Source: DYRB01 sp963709645
Lineage (GTDB): Bacteria > Pseudomonadota > Gammaproteobacteria > Chromatiales > Chromatiaceae
Length of the DNA stretch: 64,000 bases
Assembly (NCBI GenBank): GCA_963709645.1
Contig: CAVPXP010000021.1
Coordinates: 1 to 64,000 of the forward strand
Reading direction: 5' to 3'
How positions within the stretch are numbered: position 1 is the first letter of the stretch; each line of letters opens with the position of its first letter. Shown here piece after piece: positions 8,403 to 18,364 of the stretch. The translations under genes and the position numbers were made by a program. A model generated the notes under the pieces. The model was not told where the DNA came from, made no database searches, and saw only the letters and a program-made list of their open reading frames with translations.

Positions 8403-9388
8403 GGCCGGGCGGGCGGGGCGCCCAGGGCGTTTCGTAACGCGGTGATCTCGGCCAGGATGGACAGGGCGATCTCCGCCGGGCGTTTGCTGCCGATGGGCAG
8501 CCCGGCAGGACCGCGCAGGCGGTGGATCTGGTCCTGGGTCAGGCCCATCTGGGCCAGGCGTTCCCGGCGCGCTGCGGCGGTCCGCTGCGAGCCCAGCGCA
8601 CCGACATAGAAGGCGCGGGAGGGGAGGGCCTCGATCAGGGCCAGGTCGTCCTGCCTGGGGTCGTGGGCCAGGGTGACGATGGCGGTACGCGGCTGATCGG
8701 CCAGAGCCGAAACGGCGTCGTCCGGCGGAAGCCGCGAGTAGCTCACGTCCGGCAGGGGCGAGGGGTCGGCAAAGATCTCCCGCGGGTCGCAGATGGTCAC
8801 GCCGTAGTCGAGGAGCCGGGCCATGGTCGCGAGCAGGCGGGCGAGCTGCCCGTCGCCGACCAGGAGCAGGTGCCAGGCCGGGCCGAAGACCTTGACCACG
8901 GCGTCCGCCGAAACGCCAAGCTCCGGGCGTCCTTCCCCTGGATGCAGGCTGACCTCGCCGGTGTTCAGGCAGACCCGGCGGGCGACCAGGCCACCGGCGC
9001 GCAGCCGTTGGAGCAGGGCCTCCATCGGCTCGGGGGCGGGCAGCGCTTCGATCAGCAGCTCCAGCCGCCCACCGCAGGGCAGGCCGAGGCGGCCCGCTTC
9101 CTCCCGATCCACCCCGAAGTCAATCAGGGTCGGGAAGGGTTCCGCAAGCTCGCCGGCCTGGAAGCGGGCGAGGAGTTCCTCCTCCACACAGCCGCCGGAG
9201 ACCGAACCGACCAGGGCCCCGCCCGCGCTCATGGCGAGCAGGGACCCCGGCGGGCGCGGCGATGAGCCCCAGGTCCGGATCACGGTGACCAGGGCCACCC
9301 GCTCCCCGGCCCGCAGCCAGTCGCGGGCGGCCGCCAGGACCTGGGCGTCCGCCCCAGCGCCCGCCCCCGGCTCTATCCCCACAGCCAT
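8399..9388 (-). CDS. xdhC: XdhC/CoxI family Mo-hydroxylase maturation factor
   Basis: 329 residues. The N-terminal XdhC_CoxI domain shows VTVIRTWGSSPRPPGSLLAM and GSVSGGCVEEELLARF. The C-terminal part has the Rossmann-like segment HLLLVGDGQLARLLATMARL. XdhC proteins bind molybdenum cofactor, promote its sulfuration and insert it into the large subunit. The ATG overlaps the stop of the large-subunit gene (TGATG), and the gene overlaps mocA at its own end. This tight packing indicates translational coupling with its client enzyme. Confidence 0.92.
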   Translation of the reverse strand: MAVGIEPGAGAGADAQVLAAARDWLRAGERVALVTVIRTWGSSPRPPGSLLAMSAGGALVGSVSGGCVEEELLARFQAGELAEPFPTLIDFGVDREEAGRLGLPCGGRLELLIEALPAPEPMEALLQRLRAGGLVARRVCLNTGEVSLHPGEGRPELGVSADAVVKVFGPAWHLLLVGDGQLARLLATMARLLDYGVTICDPREIFADPSPLPDVSYSRLPPDDAVSALADQPRTAIVTLAHDPRQDDLALIEALPSRAFYVGALGSQRTAAARRERLAQMGLTQDQIHRLRGPAGLPIGSKRPAEIALSILAEITALRNALGAPPARP

Positions 9389-11611
9389 CAGGCGAGCTTC
9401 AGCGGCAGTTGGCGCAACCGCTTGCCCGTTGCCGCAAAGACGGCGTTGGCCACCGCGGGGGCGATCACCGGGGTGGCCGGCTCGCCGACCCCGGTGGGTG
9501 CCTCCGCCGAGGGGACGATGTGGACCTCCACCTCGGGCATGTGGTCCATGCGCAGGACCTGGTAGTCGTGGAAGTTGGACTGCTGGACCTGACCGTCCTT
9601 CAGGGTCAGCTCGCTCACCAGGGCCGCCGAGAGCCCGAACCCCATGCCGCCCTCCATCTGGGCCTTGACCACATCCGGGTTGACGGCGACGCCGCAGTCC
9701 ACGGCGATGACGACCCGGTCCACCCGGATCTGGCCGCCCTTGCGAACCGTCACCTCGGCGACCTGGGCCACATGGCTGTGGAAGGACTTATGGACTGCGA
9801 CGCCACGGCCGCGCCCGGCGGGCAAGGGCGTCCCCCAGCCGGCCTTCTCCGCCGCCAGACGCAGGACGCCCTGGTGGCGCGGGTGACCTTCGAGCAGGGC
9901 CATGCGGTAGGCGACCGGGTCCTGGCCGGCCAGGGTCGCCAGCTCGTCGATCAGGCATTCCACCGCGAAGGCGGTGTGGCTGGAGCCCACCGAGCGCCAC
10001 CATTGCACCGGAACGCCGAGCTTGGGCGAGTGCAGCTCGGTCTGGATATGCGGGATGGCGTAGGGAAGGTCGGCCGCCCCCTCCACTGAGGTTTGGTCTA
10101 CCCCGTCGACGACCAGGGACTTTTCGAACGCGGTCCCGGTAACGATGGATTGCCCGACGATCCGATGATGCCAGGCCAAGGGCCGCCCTTTGGCGTCGAG
10201 CCCAGCCCGCAGGCGGTGCAGAAAGAGGGGCCGGTACCAGCCCGCGCGCATGTCGTCCTCCCGGGTCCACTGCAGCTTGATCGGGGTCTTGCCGCCGATG
10301 GCCTTGAAGACTTCGGCCGCCTCGACCACAAAGTCGGATTGCGGGTTGGCGCGGCGGCCGAAGGACCCCCCCGCATAGAGCATGTCGATGCGGATCTGCC
10401 CGGGTTGGAGGCCGAGTACGCCGGCAACAGCGGCCTGGTCCGCGGTCTGGAACTGCTCGCCGTTGATCACCCGCACGCCGCCGCCGTCCAAGTCAGGCGC
10501 GATGACGCAGTCGATAGGCTCCATGGCCGCGTGGGCGAGGTAGGGGACGCTGAATTCGGCCTCGACCACTCGGGCGGCGTTCGCCAGGGCCGCCTGCGCA
10601 TCGCCATCCTGATGGGCGACGTACTCCAGGTCGATCGGCCAATGCGCGGTATTGGGTCAGGATCTCGTCGGAGCCGAGTCGGAAGGCGTCGGTCTCGTCC
10701 CATATGACGGTCTGCGCGAGGGCGTCGCGCCCGAGCTTGGCACTCCAGAAGTCATTTCCGAGGACGGCAATCCCGCTCGGGATCTGGACCACCTGCTCGA
10801 CGCCGGGGACGGCCCTTGGCGGGCGCCGGATCGAAGGTACGGACCCGCGCCCCAAAGCGGGGCGGATGGATCACGAGGGCCGTGAGCATCCCAGGCAGGC
10901 GGACGTCCTGGGTGAAGACGGGCGCTGCCGTCGAGCTTGCCGGCACCGTCCTTGCGGCGGATGGCCGGGTTACCGATCAAGCGGAACTCCGACGGGCTCC
11001 TTGAGTCGGACCTCCTGCGGCACCGGATGCCGGGCTGCCGCCTCCGCCAGCTCACCGAAGGTCGCGCGCCGGTCGGCGCCGTGGGTCAGGACCCCGTCGC
11101 GGATCTGGATCTCGCCCGCCGGGACCTGCCAGCGCTCCGCCGCAGCGGCGACGAGCATCTGCCGGGCCGCGGCGCCGGCCTTGCGCATCTGCTCGTAGGA
11201 GTTGGCCATGGCGGTACTGCCGCCGGTGCCCTGGGCCGGTCCCCAGAAGAGATTGTTGTAGAGCTTGGCATCGGCCGGGGCCCCCTCCGCCCGGACCTGG
11301 TCCCAGCGGGCGTCCAGCTCCTCGGCCACCAGGGTCGGCAGCCCCGTGTAGGTCCCCTGCCCCATCTCCAGGTGCTTGACGATGACGGTCACGGTGTCGT
11401 CCGTACCGATGCGCACAAAGGCGTTGGGCTCGAAGGCCGCCGTGTCGCGCTCCGCACCGCCGGCGATTCCGGGTCCAGCCCGGTACTCCTTCGCGACAGC
11501 AGCCGGCAGGTGGAGGCCCAGGGTCAGGCCGGCCCCGGCGCTCAGCCCGAGCTTGAGGCCGAGTTGCAGGAAGTCACGGCGGCTCAGGTTCTCGATCGTG
11601 TCGGTCCGCAT
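9388..11611 (-). pseudogene. Tat-exported Mo-hydroxylase large subunit (IorB-like), frame interrupted
   Basis: Large molybdopterin-binding subunit of a xanthine dehydrogenase / isoquinoline 1-oxidoreductase type enzyme. The start at 11611 has GAGGAGG upstream. It opens with SRRDFLQLGLKLGLSAGAGL, a twin-arginine signal, so the enzyme is periplasmic. Cofactor-domain pieces include LEMGQGTYTGL and WWRSVGSSHTAFAVE. The frame changes near 10990, 10920, 10810 and 10635, yet the summed length (about 741 codons) is normal for the family and homology continues through each break. Either four sequence errors or recent inactivation would explain this. The [2Fe-2S] partner lies directly upstream. Confidence 0.8.
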
Positions 11612-11624
11612 GGTCTTCGCCTCC

Positions 11625-12080
11625 TCAGGCCAGCTGCTCGGCCGCCCGCTTGATCGCGGCGCGGATACGGGCGTAGGTGGCGCAGCGGCAGATGTTGCCG
11701 GACATGGCTGCATTGATGTCCGCATCCGTGGGCTCCGGGTTGTTCGTGAGCAGGGCCGCAGCCGACATGATCTGCCCGGACTGGCAGAAGCCGCACTGGA
11801 CCACGTCCAGCTCCGCCCAAGCCTTTTGCACCGCCCGCCCCGCCGGGGTGTCGAGACCCTCGATGGTGACGACCGTACTCCCCGCGGCGGCGGACAGCGG
11901 TGTGGCGCAAGAGCGCACCGGGGCACCGTTGAGGTAGACGACACAACTGCCGCACTGGGCGATGCCGCAGCCGTACTTGGTGCCGGTGAGACCGATGTGG
12001 TCCCGGATGGCCCAGAGCAGGGGCATGCTCGGGTCCAGGTCGAGAGTGTGCTCGTTGCCGTTGACGGTCAGTCTGATCAC
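11625..12080 (-). CDS. [2Fe-2S] subunit of Mo-hydroxylase (IorA/CoxS-like)
   Basis: 151 residues with the two cluster motifs of the xanthine oxidase family small subunit: a plant-ferredoxin set (CGIAQCGSC followed by a fourth Cys) near residues 38-58, and the C-terminal CGFCQSGQ and NICRCATY set. It relays electrons from the Mo centre. The start is GTG at 12080 with GGAG upstream. The large-subunit gene starts 13 bases later. The subunit has no export signal, so it would be co-exported with the Tat-signal partner, as known for the Ior family. Confidence 0.9.
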   Translation of the reverse strand: MIRLTVNGNEHTLDLDPSMPLLWAIRDHIGLTGTKYGCGIAQCGSCVVYLNGAPVRSCATPLSAAAGSTVVTIEGLDTPAGRAVQKAWAELDVVQCGFCQSGQIMSAAALLTNNPEPTDADINAAMSGNICRCATYARIRAAIKRAAEQLA

Positions 12081-12123
12081 GGGTCGCTCCGGGTCGGGTT
12101 GGGCGGGCCGAGCTGCCTCGCGG

Positions 12124-12447
12124 TCAGCCCTTGTGGTGTCCGCTCACGAAGGCATGCAGGGGTTTGGACTCCTCGAAGGTGCGCCGCTGCTCGGGACTTG
12201 CCTCCGTCTGGTAGCGCCGCTTCCAGTCTTCGTAGGGCATGCCGTAGACGGCCTCGCACGCGGCGGCATAATCCATCGACGCGCCGCGCTCCTGGGCCGC
12301 CGCCAGGTACCACTTGCTGAGACAATTGCGGCAGAAACCCGCCAGGTTCATCAGGTCGATGTTCTGCACGTCAGTACGGCGTTGCAGATGCTCTACCAGG
12401 CCGCGGAAGGCGGCCGCCTCGATCTCGATCCGGGTCTGGTCGTCCAA
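12124..12447 (-). CDS. DUF1244 family protein
   Basis: 107-residue soluble alpha-helical protein. It contains MNLAGFCRNCLSKWYLAAA, with the paired cysteines CRNC, and YGMPYEDWKRRYQ, both typical of DUF1244. The function of the family is unknown; the Cys pair suggests metal or redox chemistry. It precedes the Mo-hydroxylase operon on the same strand, 43 bases from the [2Fe-2S] gene, and could be cotranscribed. Confidence 0.85.
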   Translation of the reverse strand: MDDQTRIEIEAAAFRGLVEHLQRRTDVQNIDLMNLAGFCRNCLSKWYLAAAQERGASMDYAAACEAVYGMPYEDWKRRYQTEASPEQRRTFEESKPLHAFVSGHHKG

Positions 12448-12574
12448 TGGCGGGTCCTCTCATTACATCGGTGGGAGACGGGGTCGGGGGTCTGACGCTG
12501 TCAACGAAGCATAGCATCCGCGCCTTGGGCCCCTGCGGTTCGGCCGGCAGGGCCGGGGCGCGGAACGGCCGCGG

Positions 12575-14511
12575 TCAGGGCGAGCCACCAGTACCCTGCC
12601 CAGGGGGTGGCGCGTTCAGGATGTGCCTCTTGATCCTGCCCACGACGTGCATCTCGCAGGCCGGGCAGTCGAAGCGCAGGGTCAGGCGCTCGTTGCCGTT
12701 GACCAGCGTCATGGGCTCGGCGCGCACCTGACCCTGTACTCCGGTCACGCCCTTGGCCTGCTTGGGGCATAGGCTGAAGGCGTAGCGCAGACAGTGCTTG
12801 GTGATCATCAGCGAGACCTCGCCCGGCTGCTCGTGGGCCTCGTAGGCGGCCTCGATCAGCTGGACCCCATGGCGGGCGTAGAAGGCACGGGCGGCCTGGT
12901 TGTAGACGTTGGCGAGGTAGGTCAGCGCTTCTTCCGGGTAGAGCGCGGGCGGGCTCGGCGGCGGGTCTGCGCGCCGGGCGGACGTAGGCGGCCCGCCGCG
13001 CGGCTTCCAGGCGCTCCACCGCCTCGCGGCGCAGCGGTTGGCCGTGGAGGCCGGGACGAACCAGGGCTGGCTCCAGGCGAGCTCCAGATCGACCAGGGTC
13101 AGAATCGGTGTTGCCGAGGCGGCCGATCTGCTCCCGCAGGGCGGCCTCGGCCCTGGCCGGGTCTCTGCGCCGGCTGCCTTCGGCAGCCGATCGCTGGCGG
13201 TGGCGCTGACCCCGTCGGCGTCGGTCAGGCTCAGGGCGAGCCCGTCGCCGGTCTCGGCGAGGCGGGCGCGGACCTCGATACGGCGCTCGGCGGAGGATCG
13301 GGCCAGGGCCTGCTCCCAGGCGTGGTCGCGGTTGCGGCTGATGCCAATGCCGGGGTGCAGTCCGGGCAGGGCAGCGACGGGCTCGTTCGGCCAGATCCTC
13401 CAGCAATGGTCGCCGACCGGCGCGGCGCGGTTGGCCTGGAGCCCTACCACGGCCCGCTTGTGCAGGTAGGTCAGCCCGTCACCATTCGCCAGGGGCTCGT
13501 CGGCCTCCAGCTCGAACCAATCGCTACCGACCCGCGTGACGGTCCCCAGGGGTAGTCCCACGAAGGCGGGGGTGTCGAAGGCGCCAATGTCGGCGCTTGC
13601 GTTCGGTGGCGAAGTAGTCGGTGGCGCCGCGGTGGAAGGTCTTGTCCGGGTTGGGAGTGAACAGGAGCCGGGTCCGTCCCGCTGGACGCTCGGGCCAGGT
13701 TGGGGCGGCGGTCGATGATCGAGTCGAGCAGGAGCCGGTAGTGGCCGGTGATGTTCTTGACGTAGTCCGCATCCTTGTAGCGCCCCTCGATCTTGAAGCT
13801 CTGCACCCCGGCGTCGATCAGGGCCTCGATATTGGCCCCCTGATTGTTGTCCTTGAGCGAGAGCAGGTGCTTGTCGAAGGCGACGACGCGGCCCTGACCG
13901 TCCTGTAGGGTGTAGGGCAGGCGGCAGGCCTGGGAGCAGTCGCCGCGGTTGGCGCTGCGTCCGGTGTGGGCGTGGCTGATGTAGCACTGGCCGGAGAAGG
14001 CGACGCACAGGGCTCCATGCACGAAATACTCGAGGACCGTGTCCGCGGGAACTGCCGCCCGCACCGCGGCGACCTCCTGGATGCTTAGCTCCCGCGCCAG
14101 GACGATCTGGGAGAAACCGACCTGGGCCAGGAAACGGGCCTTCTCCGGGGTGCGGATGTCGCACTGGGTCGAGGCATGCAGATCGATGGGCGGCAAGTCC
14201 AGCTCCAGGAGCCCCAGGTCCTGGACGATGAGGGCATCGACGCCGGCGTCGTACAAGTCGCCAATCAGGCGGCGGGCGGACTCCAGCTCGTCGTCGTGGA
14301 GGATGGTGTTGAGGGTGGCGTAGATGCGGGCGTGAAAGCGGTGGGCGTATTCGACCAGGGCCGCGATCTCGCTCACCGGGTTGCCGGCGTTGTGGCGGGC
14401 GCCGAAGGTCGGCCCGCCGATGTAGACGGCGTCGGCGCCATGCAGGATGGCCTCGCGGCCGATGGCAGCGGTCTTGGCAGGGGCGAGAAGCTCGATCGGG
14501 TGCCTGTTCAT
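12575..14511 (-). pseudogene. U32 peptidase-family RlhA-like protein, frame interrupted
   Basis: The gene starts at the ATG at 14511 (PIELLAPAKTAAIGREAILH) and carries the U32 core, including YFVHGALCVAFSGQCYISHA and CSQACRLPY, the Fe-S cysteine region. The C-terminal part matches the long U32/DUF3656 form (YLANVYNQAARAFYARHGV, FDCPACEMHVVGRIKRHIL). The family hydroxylates C2501 of 23S rRNA (RlhA) or is annotated as a collagenase-like peptidase. The frame shifts near 13680, 13595, 13165, 13105, 13055 and 12960, while the overall span (about 646 codons) is normal. I therefore cannot say whether the gene is dead or mis-sequenced. A NUDIX gene lies 8 bases upstream. Confidence 0.78.
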
Positions 14512-14519
14512 GACCTTGG

Positions 14520-15128
14520 CTAGGACCCTGGGACCGTGACCCAGCCGGCCGGCCCGCCGCCGTGGATCCGGACCCGATAGCGCCGCGGGTCGTCCGGGGT
14601 GCGAAGTATTTCCCCCGAGCGGAGTGGGAACTGGCCGCTCCTGCGGTCGGCGTAGTAGAGCTTGAGCGTCTCCTTGACCACGGCAAAGGCGATCTCCGGC
14701 CAGGGAACATCTTCCTCGTCGAAGAGGCGGACCTCCAGGCTCTCGTCTCCGGGCCCGAACCCCAGGTCGAGCAGGCGGCTGCGGAACAACATGTACACCT
14801 GGTCGATGTGCGGCAGACTGAAGAGGGTGTAGAGGTCCAGGACCTCGACGCGGGCGCGGGCCTCCTCCAGGGTCTCGCGGGCGGCCCCGTCGTGGGTGCT
14901 CTCGCCCCGCTCCATGAAACCGGCGGGCAGGGTCCAGAGCCCATAGCGCGGCTCAATGGCGCGGCGGCAGAGCAGGATTTGGTCCCCCCACTCCGGGATA
15001 CAGCCGACCACCACCTTGGGGTTCTGGTAGTGAATGGTGCCGCAGGCCCCGCAGACGTGGCGCGGCCGGTTGTCACCCTCCGGGACGCGCACCCCGACCT
15101 CGGCCCCGCATTGGCTGCAATAGTTCAT
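14520..15128 (-). CDS. NUDIX hydrolase with N-terminal zinc ribbon
   Basis: 202 residues. The N-terminus has two CxxC pairs (YCSQCGAE and HVCGACGT) forming a zinc ribbon. It is followed by a NUDIX domain whose box includes GFMERGESTHDGAARETLEE. Such proteins hydrolyse nucleoside diphosphate derivatives such as NADH or ADP-ribose; the exact substrate is not readable. It lies 8 bases upstream of the U32 gene on the same strand and probably shares its transcript. Confidence 0.88.
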   Translation of the reverse strand: MNYCSQCGAEVGVRVPEGDNRPRHVCGACGTIHYQNPKVVVGCIPEWGDQILLCRRAIEPRYGLWTLPAGFMERGESTHDGAARETLEEARARVEVLDLYTLFSLPHIDQVYMLFRSRLLDLGFGPGDESLEVRLFDEEDVPWPEIAFAVVKETLKLYYADRRSGQFPLRSGEILRTPDDPRRYRVRIHGGGPAGWVTVPGS

Positions 15129-15277
15129 CTCGCCAGTCCTGTTCTTCCTCTATCCAGGGATTGTATCCCTGTGATGGGCGCCAGGGGCGGCAGCCGGTGC
15201 GCGCGGGCGCAGCAGACTTGCACCGATCCACGCCGTCCCCGATGATTCCGTCACTAACCAAGACGGAGCCCGTACCC

Positions 15278-15943
15278 ATGCAGAGCGTTCACCCGCTGGT
15301 GGAGAAGAAACGCAATCACATCGAGCAGGGCCTTGCCGCGATGGGTGCGAATGTCGTCGCGGCCCTGCGCCAGTCCATCGATTGCCTGCGCAACCAGGAC
15401 ACCGAGCTGGCGCGCACCATCATTGACGGCGACGACCCCATCGACCGCCACCGCCGCTTACTGGAACAGGAATGCCTGGTGGTCTTGGCGGCCCATAAGC
15501 CGGCGGGCCGGGACCTGCGGGTGGTCGGGGCCACCATGGAGTTGGCCACGGAGTTGGAGCGCATCGCCGACTATGCGGTGGACGCGGCACGCAATGTGAT
15601 CGACATGGCCGAGGCGCGCTTTCCGCCTGGGCCCCTCGCCCTGGTGGTGCGGCTGGCCGAGGAGGCCACAGCCATGGTCGCCGAGGTCCTGGCTGCCTAT
15701 GGGCACGACGTGGATGCCGCCCGGGCGCGCGCGGCGGCGGCCGGCAACGCCCGGGTGGTTGGACATGTGCAAGGTGCGGTGGACGCGGTCATCAATGCCA
15801 TGCAGGCCGATCCCGGGTCGGCCCGGGCCGGCGTGCGGTTGTTATGGGCGGCTCGGGATTACCAGAGGGCGGCGAGCCGAGCGACCAACATTGCCGAGCG
15901 GGTGGTGTACATCGCGACGGGCGAGACGCTGAACCTGGGCTGA
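15278..15943 (+). CDS. phoU: PhoU-domain phosphate regulator
   Basis: 221 residues, all-helical, with two PhoU repeats: one from about residue 10 (MGANVVAALRQSIDCL) and a second from about 115. Characteristic segments are LRVVGATMELATELERIADYA and RATNIAERVVYIATGE, whose acidic Glu/Asp residues bind metal clusters. PhoU proteins control the Pst phosphate transporter and PhoR signalling. The ATG at 15278 was chosen because the family starts with a HPLVEKKRNHIEQG-like helix. No pst or phoBR genes are adjacent, so this may be a stand-alone paralogue. Confidence 0.82.
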   Translation: MQSVHPLVEKKRNHIEQGLAAMGANVVAALRQSIDCLRNQDTELARTIIDGDDPIDRHRRLLEQECLVVLAAHKPAGRDLRVVGATMELATELERIADYAVDAARNVIDMAEARFPPGPLALVVRLAEEATAMVAEVLAAYGHDVDAARARAAAAGNARVVGHVQGAVDAVINAMQADPGSARAGVRLLWAARDYQRAASRATNIAERVVYIATGETLNLG

Positions 15944-15991
15944 CCGTCTTTAGACCAAGATGGCTCAGTCACATGCGTCGTCGGCATCCCC

Positions 15992-17491
15992 TCATGCCTC
16001 GTCGGGTGAATCGGCGGACAGGCCGTGGGCCGGGACCGTGCGGCCCCGCGCCCAGGCGCGCAGCTCTGCGATCTGACGGTCCATGACCACCGATAGCGGC
16101 TGGGTGCGCTCGATCTCGGCGGCAATGTCGTCGCTGTTCGGGAGGGCATTTCGGACCTGGGCGGCATAGAGGGCCGAGACTACCGCCTGTTCGATCCCGG
16201 CGCCGGAGAAGCCGTCGGTGAGCTCCGCCAGCTGGTCCAGGTCGAAGCCGGCCGGGTCGAGGTCGCGGAGGCGCAGGTGAATGGCGAATATTTCGCGTCG
16301 CACGGTACCGTCGGGGAGGTCGACGAAGAAGATCTCGTCCAAGCGGCCCTTTCGGACCAGCTCAGGCGGCAGGCGGGCGATGTCGTTGGCCGTAGCCACG
16401 ATAAAGACCGCCGCCTTGCGCTCGGCCATCCAGGTCAGCAGGGTGCCCAGGACACGGCTGCCCAGGCCGTCGCCCTCTCCGCCCCCGGCCAGCCCCTTCT
16501 CGATCTCATCGAGCCACAGGACGCAGGGGGTCATGACCTCGGCGGTCTGCAGTGCCCGGCGCAGGTTGCGCTCGGTTTCGCCGTAGAACTTGTCGTAGAG
16601 GGCCCCGAAGTCGAGCCGCAGCAGGGGTACACCGAAGCGTCCGGCGGCGGCCTTGGCCGCCAGGCTCTTGCCGCCGCCCTGCACCCCAAGCAGCAGAACT
16701 CCCCGGGGCCGGTCCTTGAGGTTGGTCTGGCCGAGAAAGGCAGGGCGACGCACATCCAGCCAGGCCTTGAGGTTGTCGAGCCCCGCCAGGTCGGCATAGT
16801 CGGCCGTGTCGTATTCAAAGGCGACGGCTCCCTCCGGGCTCAACAGCTCATATTTGGCCCGCGTTACCTCGCGGACGTCGTCGTGGGTGATGGCCCCGTC
16901 GTTGCGGATGGCCTGGCGGATCAGGCGCCGGGCATCGGACTCCGTGACACCCAGAATGTTACGCGAGAGGCGGTCCACCGCCTCGCGATCGGCGCGAAAC
17001 GGGCGCGTGGCCTCGCGCTGCCATGCCTGGGCTTCCTCTCGGATCAAGGCGAGGACGCGGTTGCGGTCCGGCAGGCGCAGGCTGAAGCGGGCTCCGAGGT
17101 GGCGCAGCTCCGGCGGAATGTCCAGGGCGTGGCTGACAAAGACCAGGGTGCGCGCCGTGTCCCCGTAACTCTGGGCGATCTCCTTGATTAGGCGAACGTG
17201 CAGGGGTTCCGCCAAGAAGGGGTGAAAGTCGAGCAGGAGATAGATGCCGCGTTGGGGCGTGACCTTGACGTAGCGCAGGACCTCCGCCGGATCTGCAAGG
17301 CGCTGATTGGGCGGGTCGTCCAACTCGACCCGTCGCAGGCCTTCGGTGAGGGTCCAGCAGTAAGCCGGCTGATTGAGGCGCAGCGCAAGTCCGGCGAACA
17401 GCGCGACGATGCGCGGTTCCTCCAGCGACTCGATGGATAGGATGGAGCGATCCGAGCGCAGCAGGAGCTCCAGGTCGTGCAGGTCGGTCAT
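15992..17491 (-). CDS. AAA-family ATPase (Ycf46-like)
   Basis: 499 residues. The N-terminal 220 residues form a divergent domain (YLLLDFHPFLAE). A C-terminal AAA module has Walker A GVQGGGKS at about residues 269-276, Walker B CVLWLDEIEKG, and sensor-like FIVATANDIARLPPELVRKG. The organisation fits the Ycf46-like AAA proteins found in cyanobacteria and purple bacteria; function is poorly known. The start at 17491 is preferred because the longer frame runs backwards through the tRNA-Pro gene. It is convergent with phoU and divergent from the tRNA operon. Confidence 0.85.
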   Translation of the reverse strand: MTDLHDLELLLRSDRSILSIESLEEPRIVALFAGLALRLNQPAYCWTLTEGLRRVELDDPPNQRLADPAEVLRYVKVTPQRGIYLLLDFHPFLAEPLHVRLIKEIAQSYGDTARTLVFVSHALDIPPELRHLGARFSLRLPDRNRVLALIREEAQAWQREATRPFRADREAVDRLSRNILGVTESDARRLIRQAIRNDGAITHDDVREVTRAKYELLSPEGAVAFEYDTADYADLAGLDNLKAWLDVRRPAFLGQTNLKDRPRGVLLLGVQGGGKSLAAKAAAGRFGVPLLRLDFGALYDKFYGETERNLRRALQTAEVMTPCVLWLDEIEKGLAGGGEGDGLGSRVLGTLLTWMAERKAAVFIVATANDIARLPPELVRKGRLDEIFFVDLPDGTVRREIFAIHLRLRDLDPAGFDLDQLAELTDGFSGAGIEQAVVSALYAAQVRNALPNSDDIAAEIERTQPLSVVMDRQIAELRAWARGRTVPAHGLSADSPDEA

Positions 17492-17566
17492 GGCACTGTG
17501 GCAAGCGGGTAACGAATACGCGAGCAATCTACCAGGAATCGCACCCCGCGGCATGTCCGAGCCTGT

Positions 17567-17595
17567 TTGACGCACGGGGCCCTGGTGCGTATCAT
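17567..17595 (+). promoter_or_regulatory. Promoter of the tRNA operon
   Basis: TTGACG (17567-17572), 17 bases, then TATCAT (17590-17595): near-consensus sigma-70 elements with ideal spacing. The predicted start is about 28 bases before tRNA-Pro. Confidence 0.7.
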
Positions 17596-17629
17596 TTCGC
17601 ACCTTCGGTTTCTTGACCTCGACCGACCG

Positions 17630-17706
17630 CGGGGTATAGCGCAGCCTGGTAGCGCGCCTGCTTTGGGAGCAGGATGTCGGGGGTTCGAATCCCTCTACCC
17701 CGACCA
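17630..17706 (+). tRNA. tRNA-Pro(TGG)
   Basis: 77-nt cloverleaf. The acceptor arm CGGGGTA pairs with TACCCCG, the anticodon is TGG in a CTTTGGGA loop context, the T arm has GGTTCGAAT, and CCA is encoded at the 3' end. First gene of a four-tRNA operon. Confidence 0.97.
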
Positions 17707-17741
17707 ACTGCCGCGGCAGTCGGTGACGCGCCCCAGATCAG

Positions 17742-17818
<77 letters not shown>

Positions 17819-17944
17819 ATCGCCCCGTCAGGGATTGGTTCGGCGAAGACGATGTGACTTCCGGGGGCCATGCGCAGGCATCGGGTCCGGTAGGCGCATC
17901 GAGTCGGGTGTCCCTGGCTGGCCAGGGTCGAGCAGGTTTCGATG

Positions 17945-18020
17945 GTGGACGTAGCTCAGTTGGTAGAGCGCAGGATTGTGATTCCTGTGGTCGTGGGTTC
18001 GATCCCCATCGTCCACCCCA
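17945..18020 (+). tRNA. tRNA-His(GTG)
   Basis: The acceptor arm GTGGACG pairs with CGTCCAC. The anticodon is GTG, with an encoded CCA. A G at 17944 faces C18017 and provides the extra G(-1) that identifies tRNA-His. Confidence 0.97.
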
Positions 18021-18109
18021 TTTTGGATGTCGCCAGCCGGTAGGCCGCTTCACCCGTGACGTGTTGACAGGTCTTGCTGAATTGGCGAAGTTGTGAATGC
18101 AGCGTTTCC

Positions 18110-18185
18110 GGGTCGTTAGCTCAGTTGGTAGAGCAGTGGACTCTTAATCCATCGGTCGTAGGTTCGAATCCTACACGACCCACCA
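18110..18185 (+). tRNA. tRNA-Lys(CTT)
   Basis: 76 nt. The acceptor arm GGGTCGT pairs with ACGACCC, the anticodon is CTT within ACTCTTAAT, and CCA is encoded. Last gene of the tRNA operon, followed at once by a terminator. Confidence 0.97.
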
Positions 18186-18190
18186 AATCA

Positions 18191-18223
18191 GGGGGTTGGA
18201 CCCATGTCCAGCCCCTTTTTTCT
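18191..18223 (+). terminator. Terminator of the tRNA operon
   Basis: 10-bp stem GGGGTTGGAC/GTCCAGCCCC (one G-T wobble) with a CCAT loop, followed by TTTTTTCTTT. Confidence 0.92.
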
Positions 18224-18364
18224 TTGCCGATTGCGGCGTTCCACACAGCGCCTTGCGAAGTTCCTGGGCTATCATTGAGGCGGGTACAGCCCCTCGCAGG
18301 GCAGAGGATGCCCGCTCAGATTGTGCCTGAGCCCGTCACCCTGGTTCATCCCCCGGAGAACAAG

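Noticed and set aside
12575..15076. One 833-codon frame spanning the U32 and NUDIX genes
   Set aside because: Only its C-terminal part matches the U32 family; the rest is an out-of-frame reading of rlhA and NUDIX sequence.
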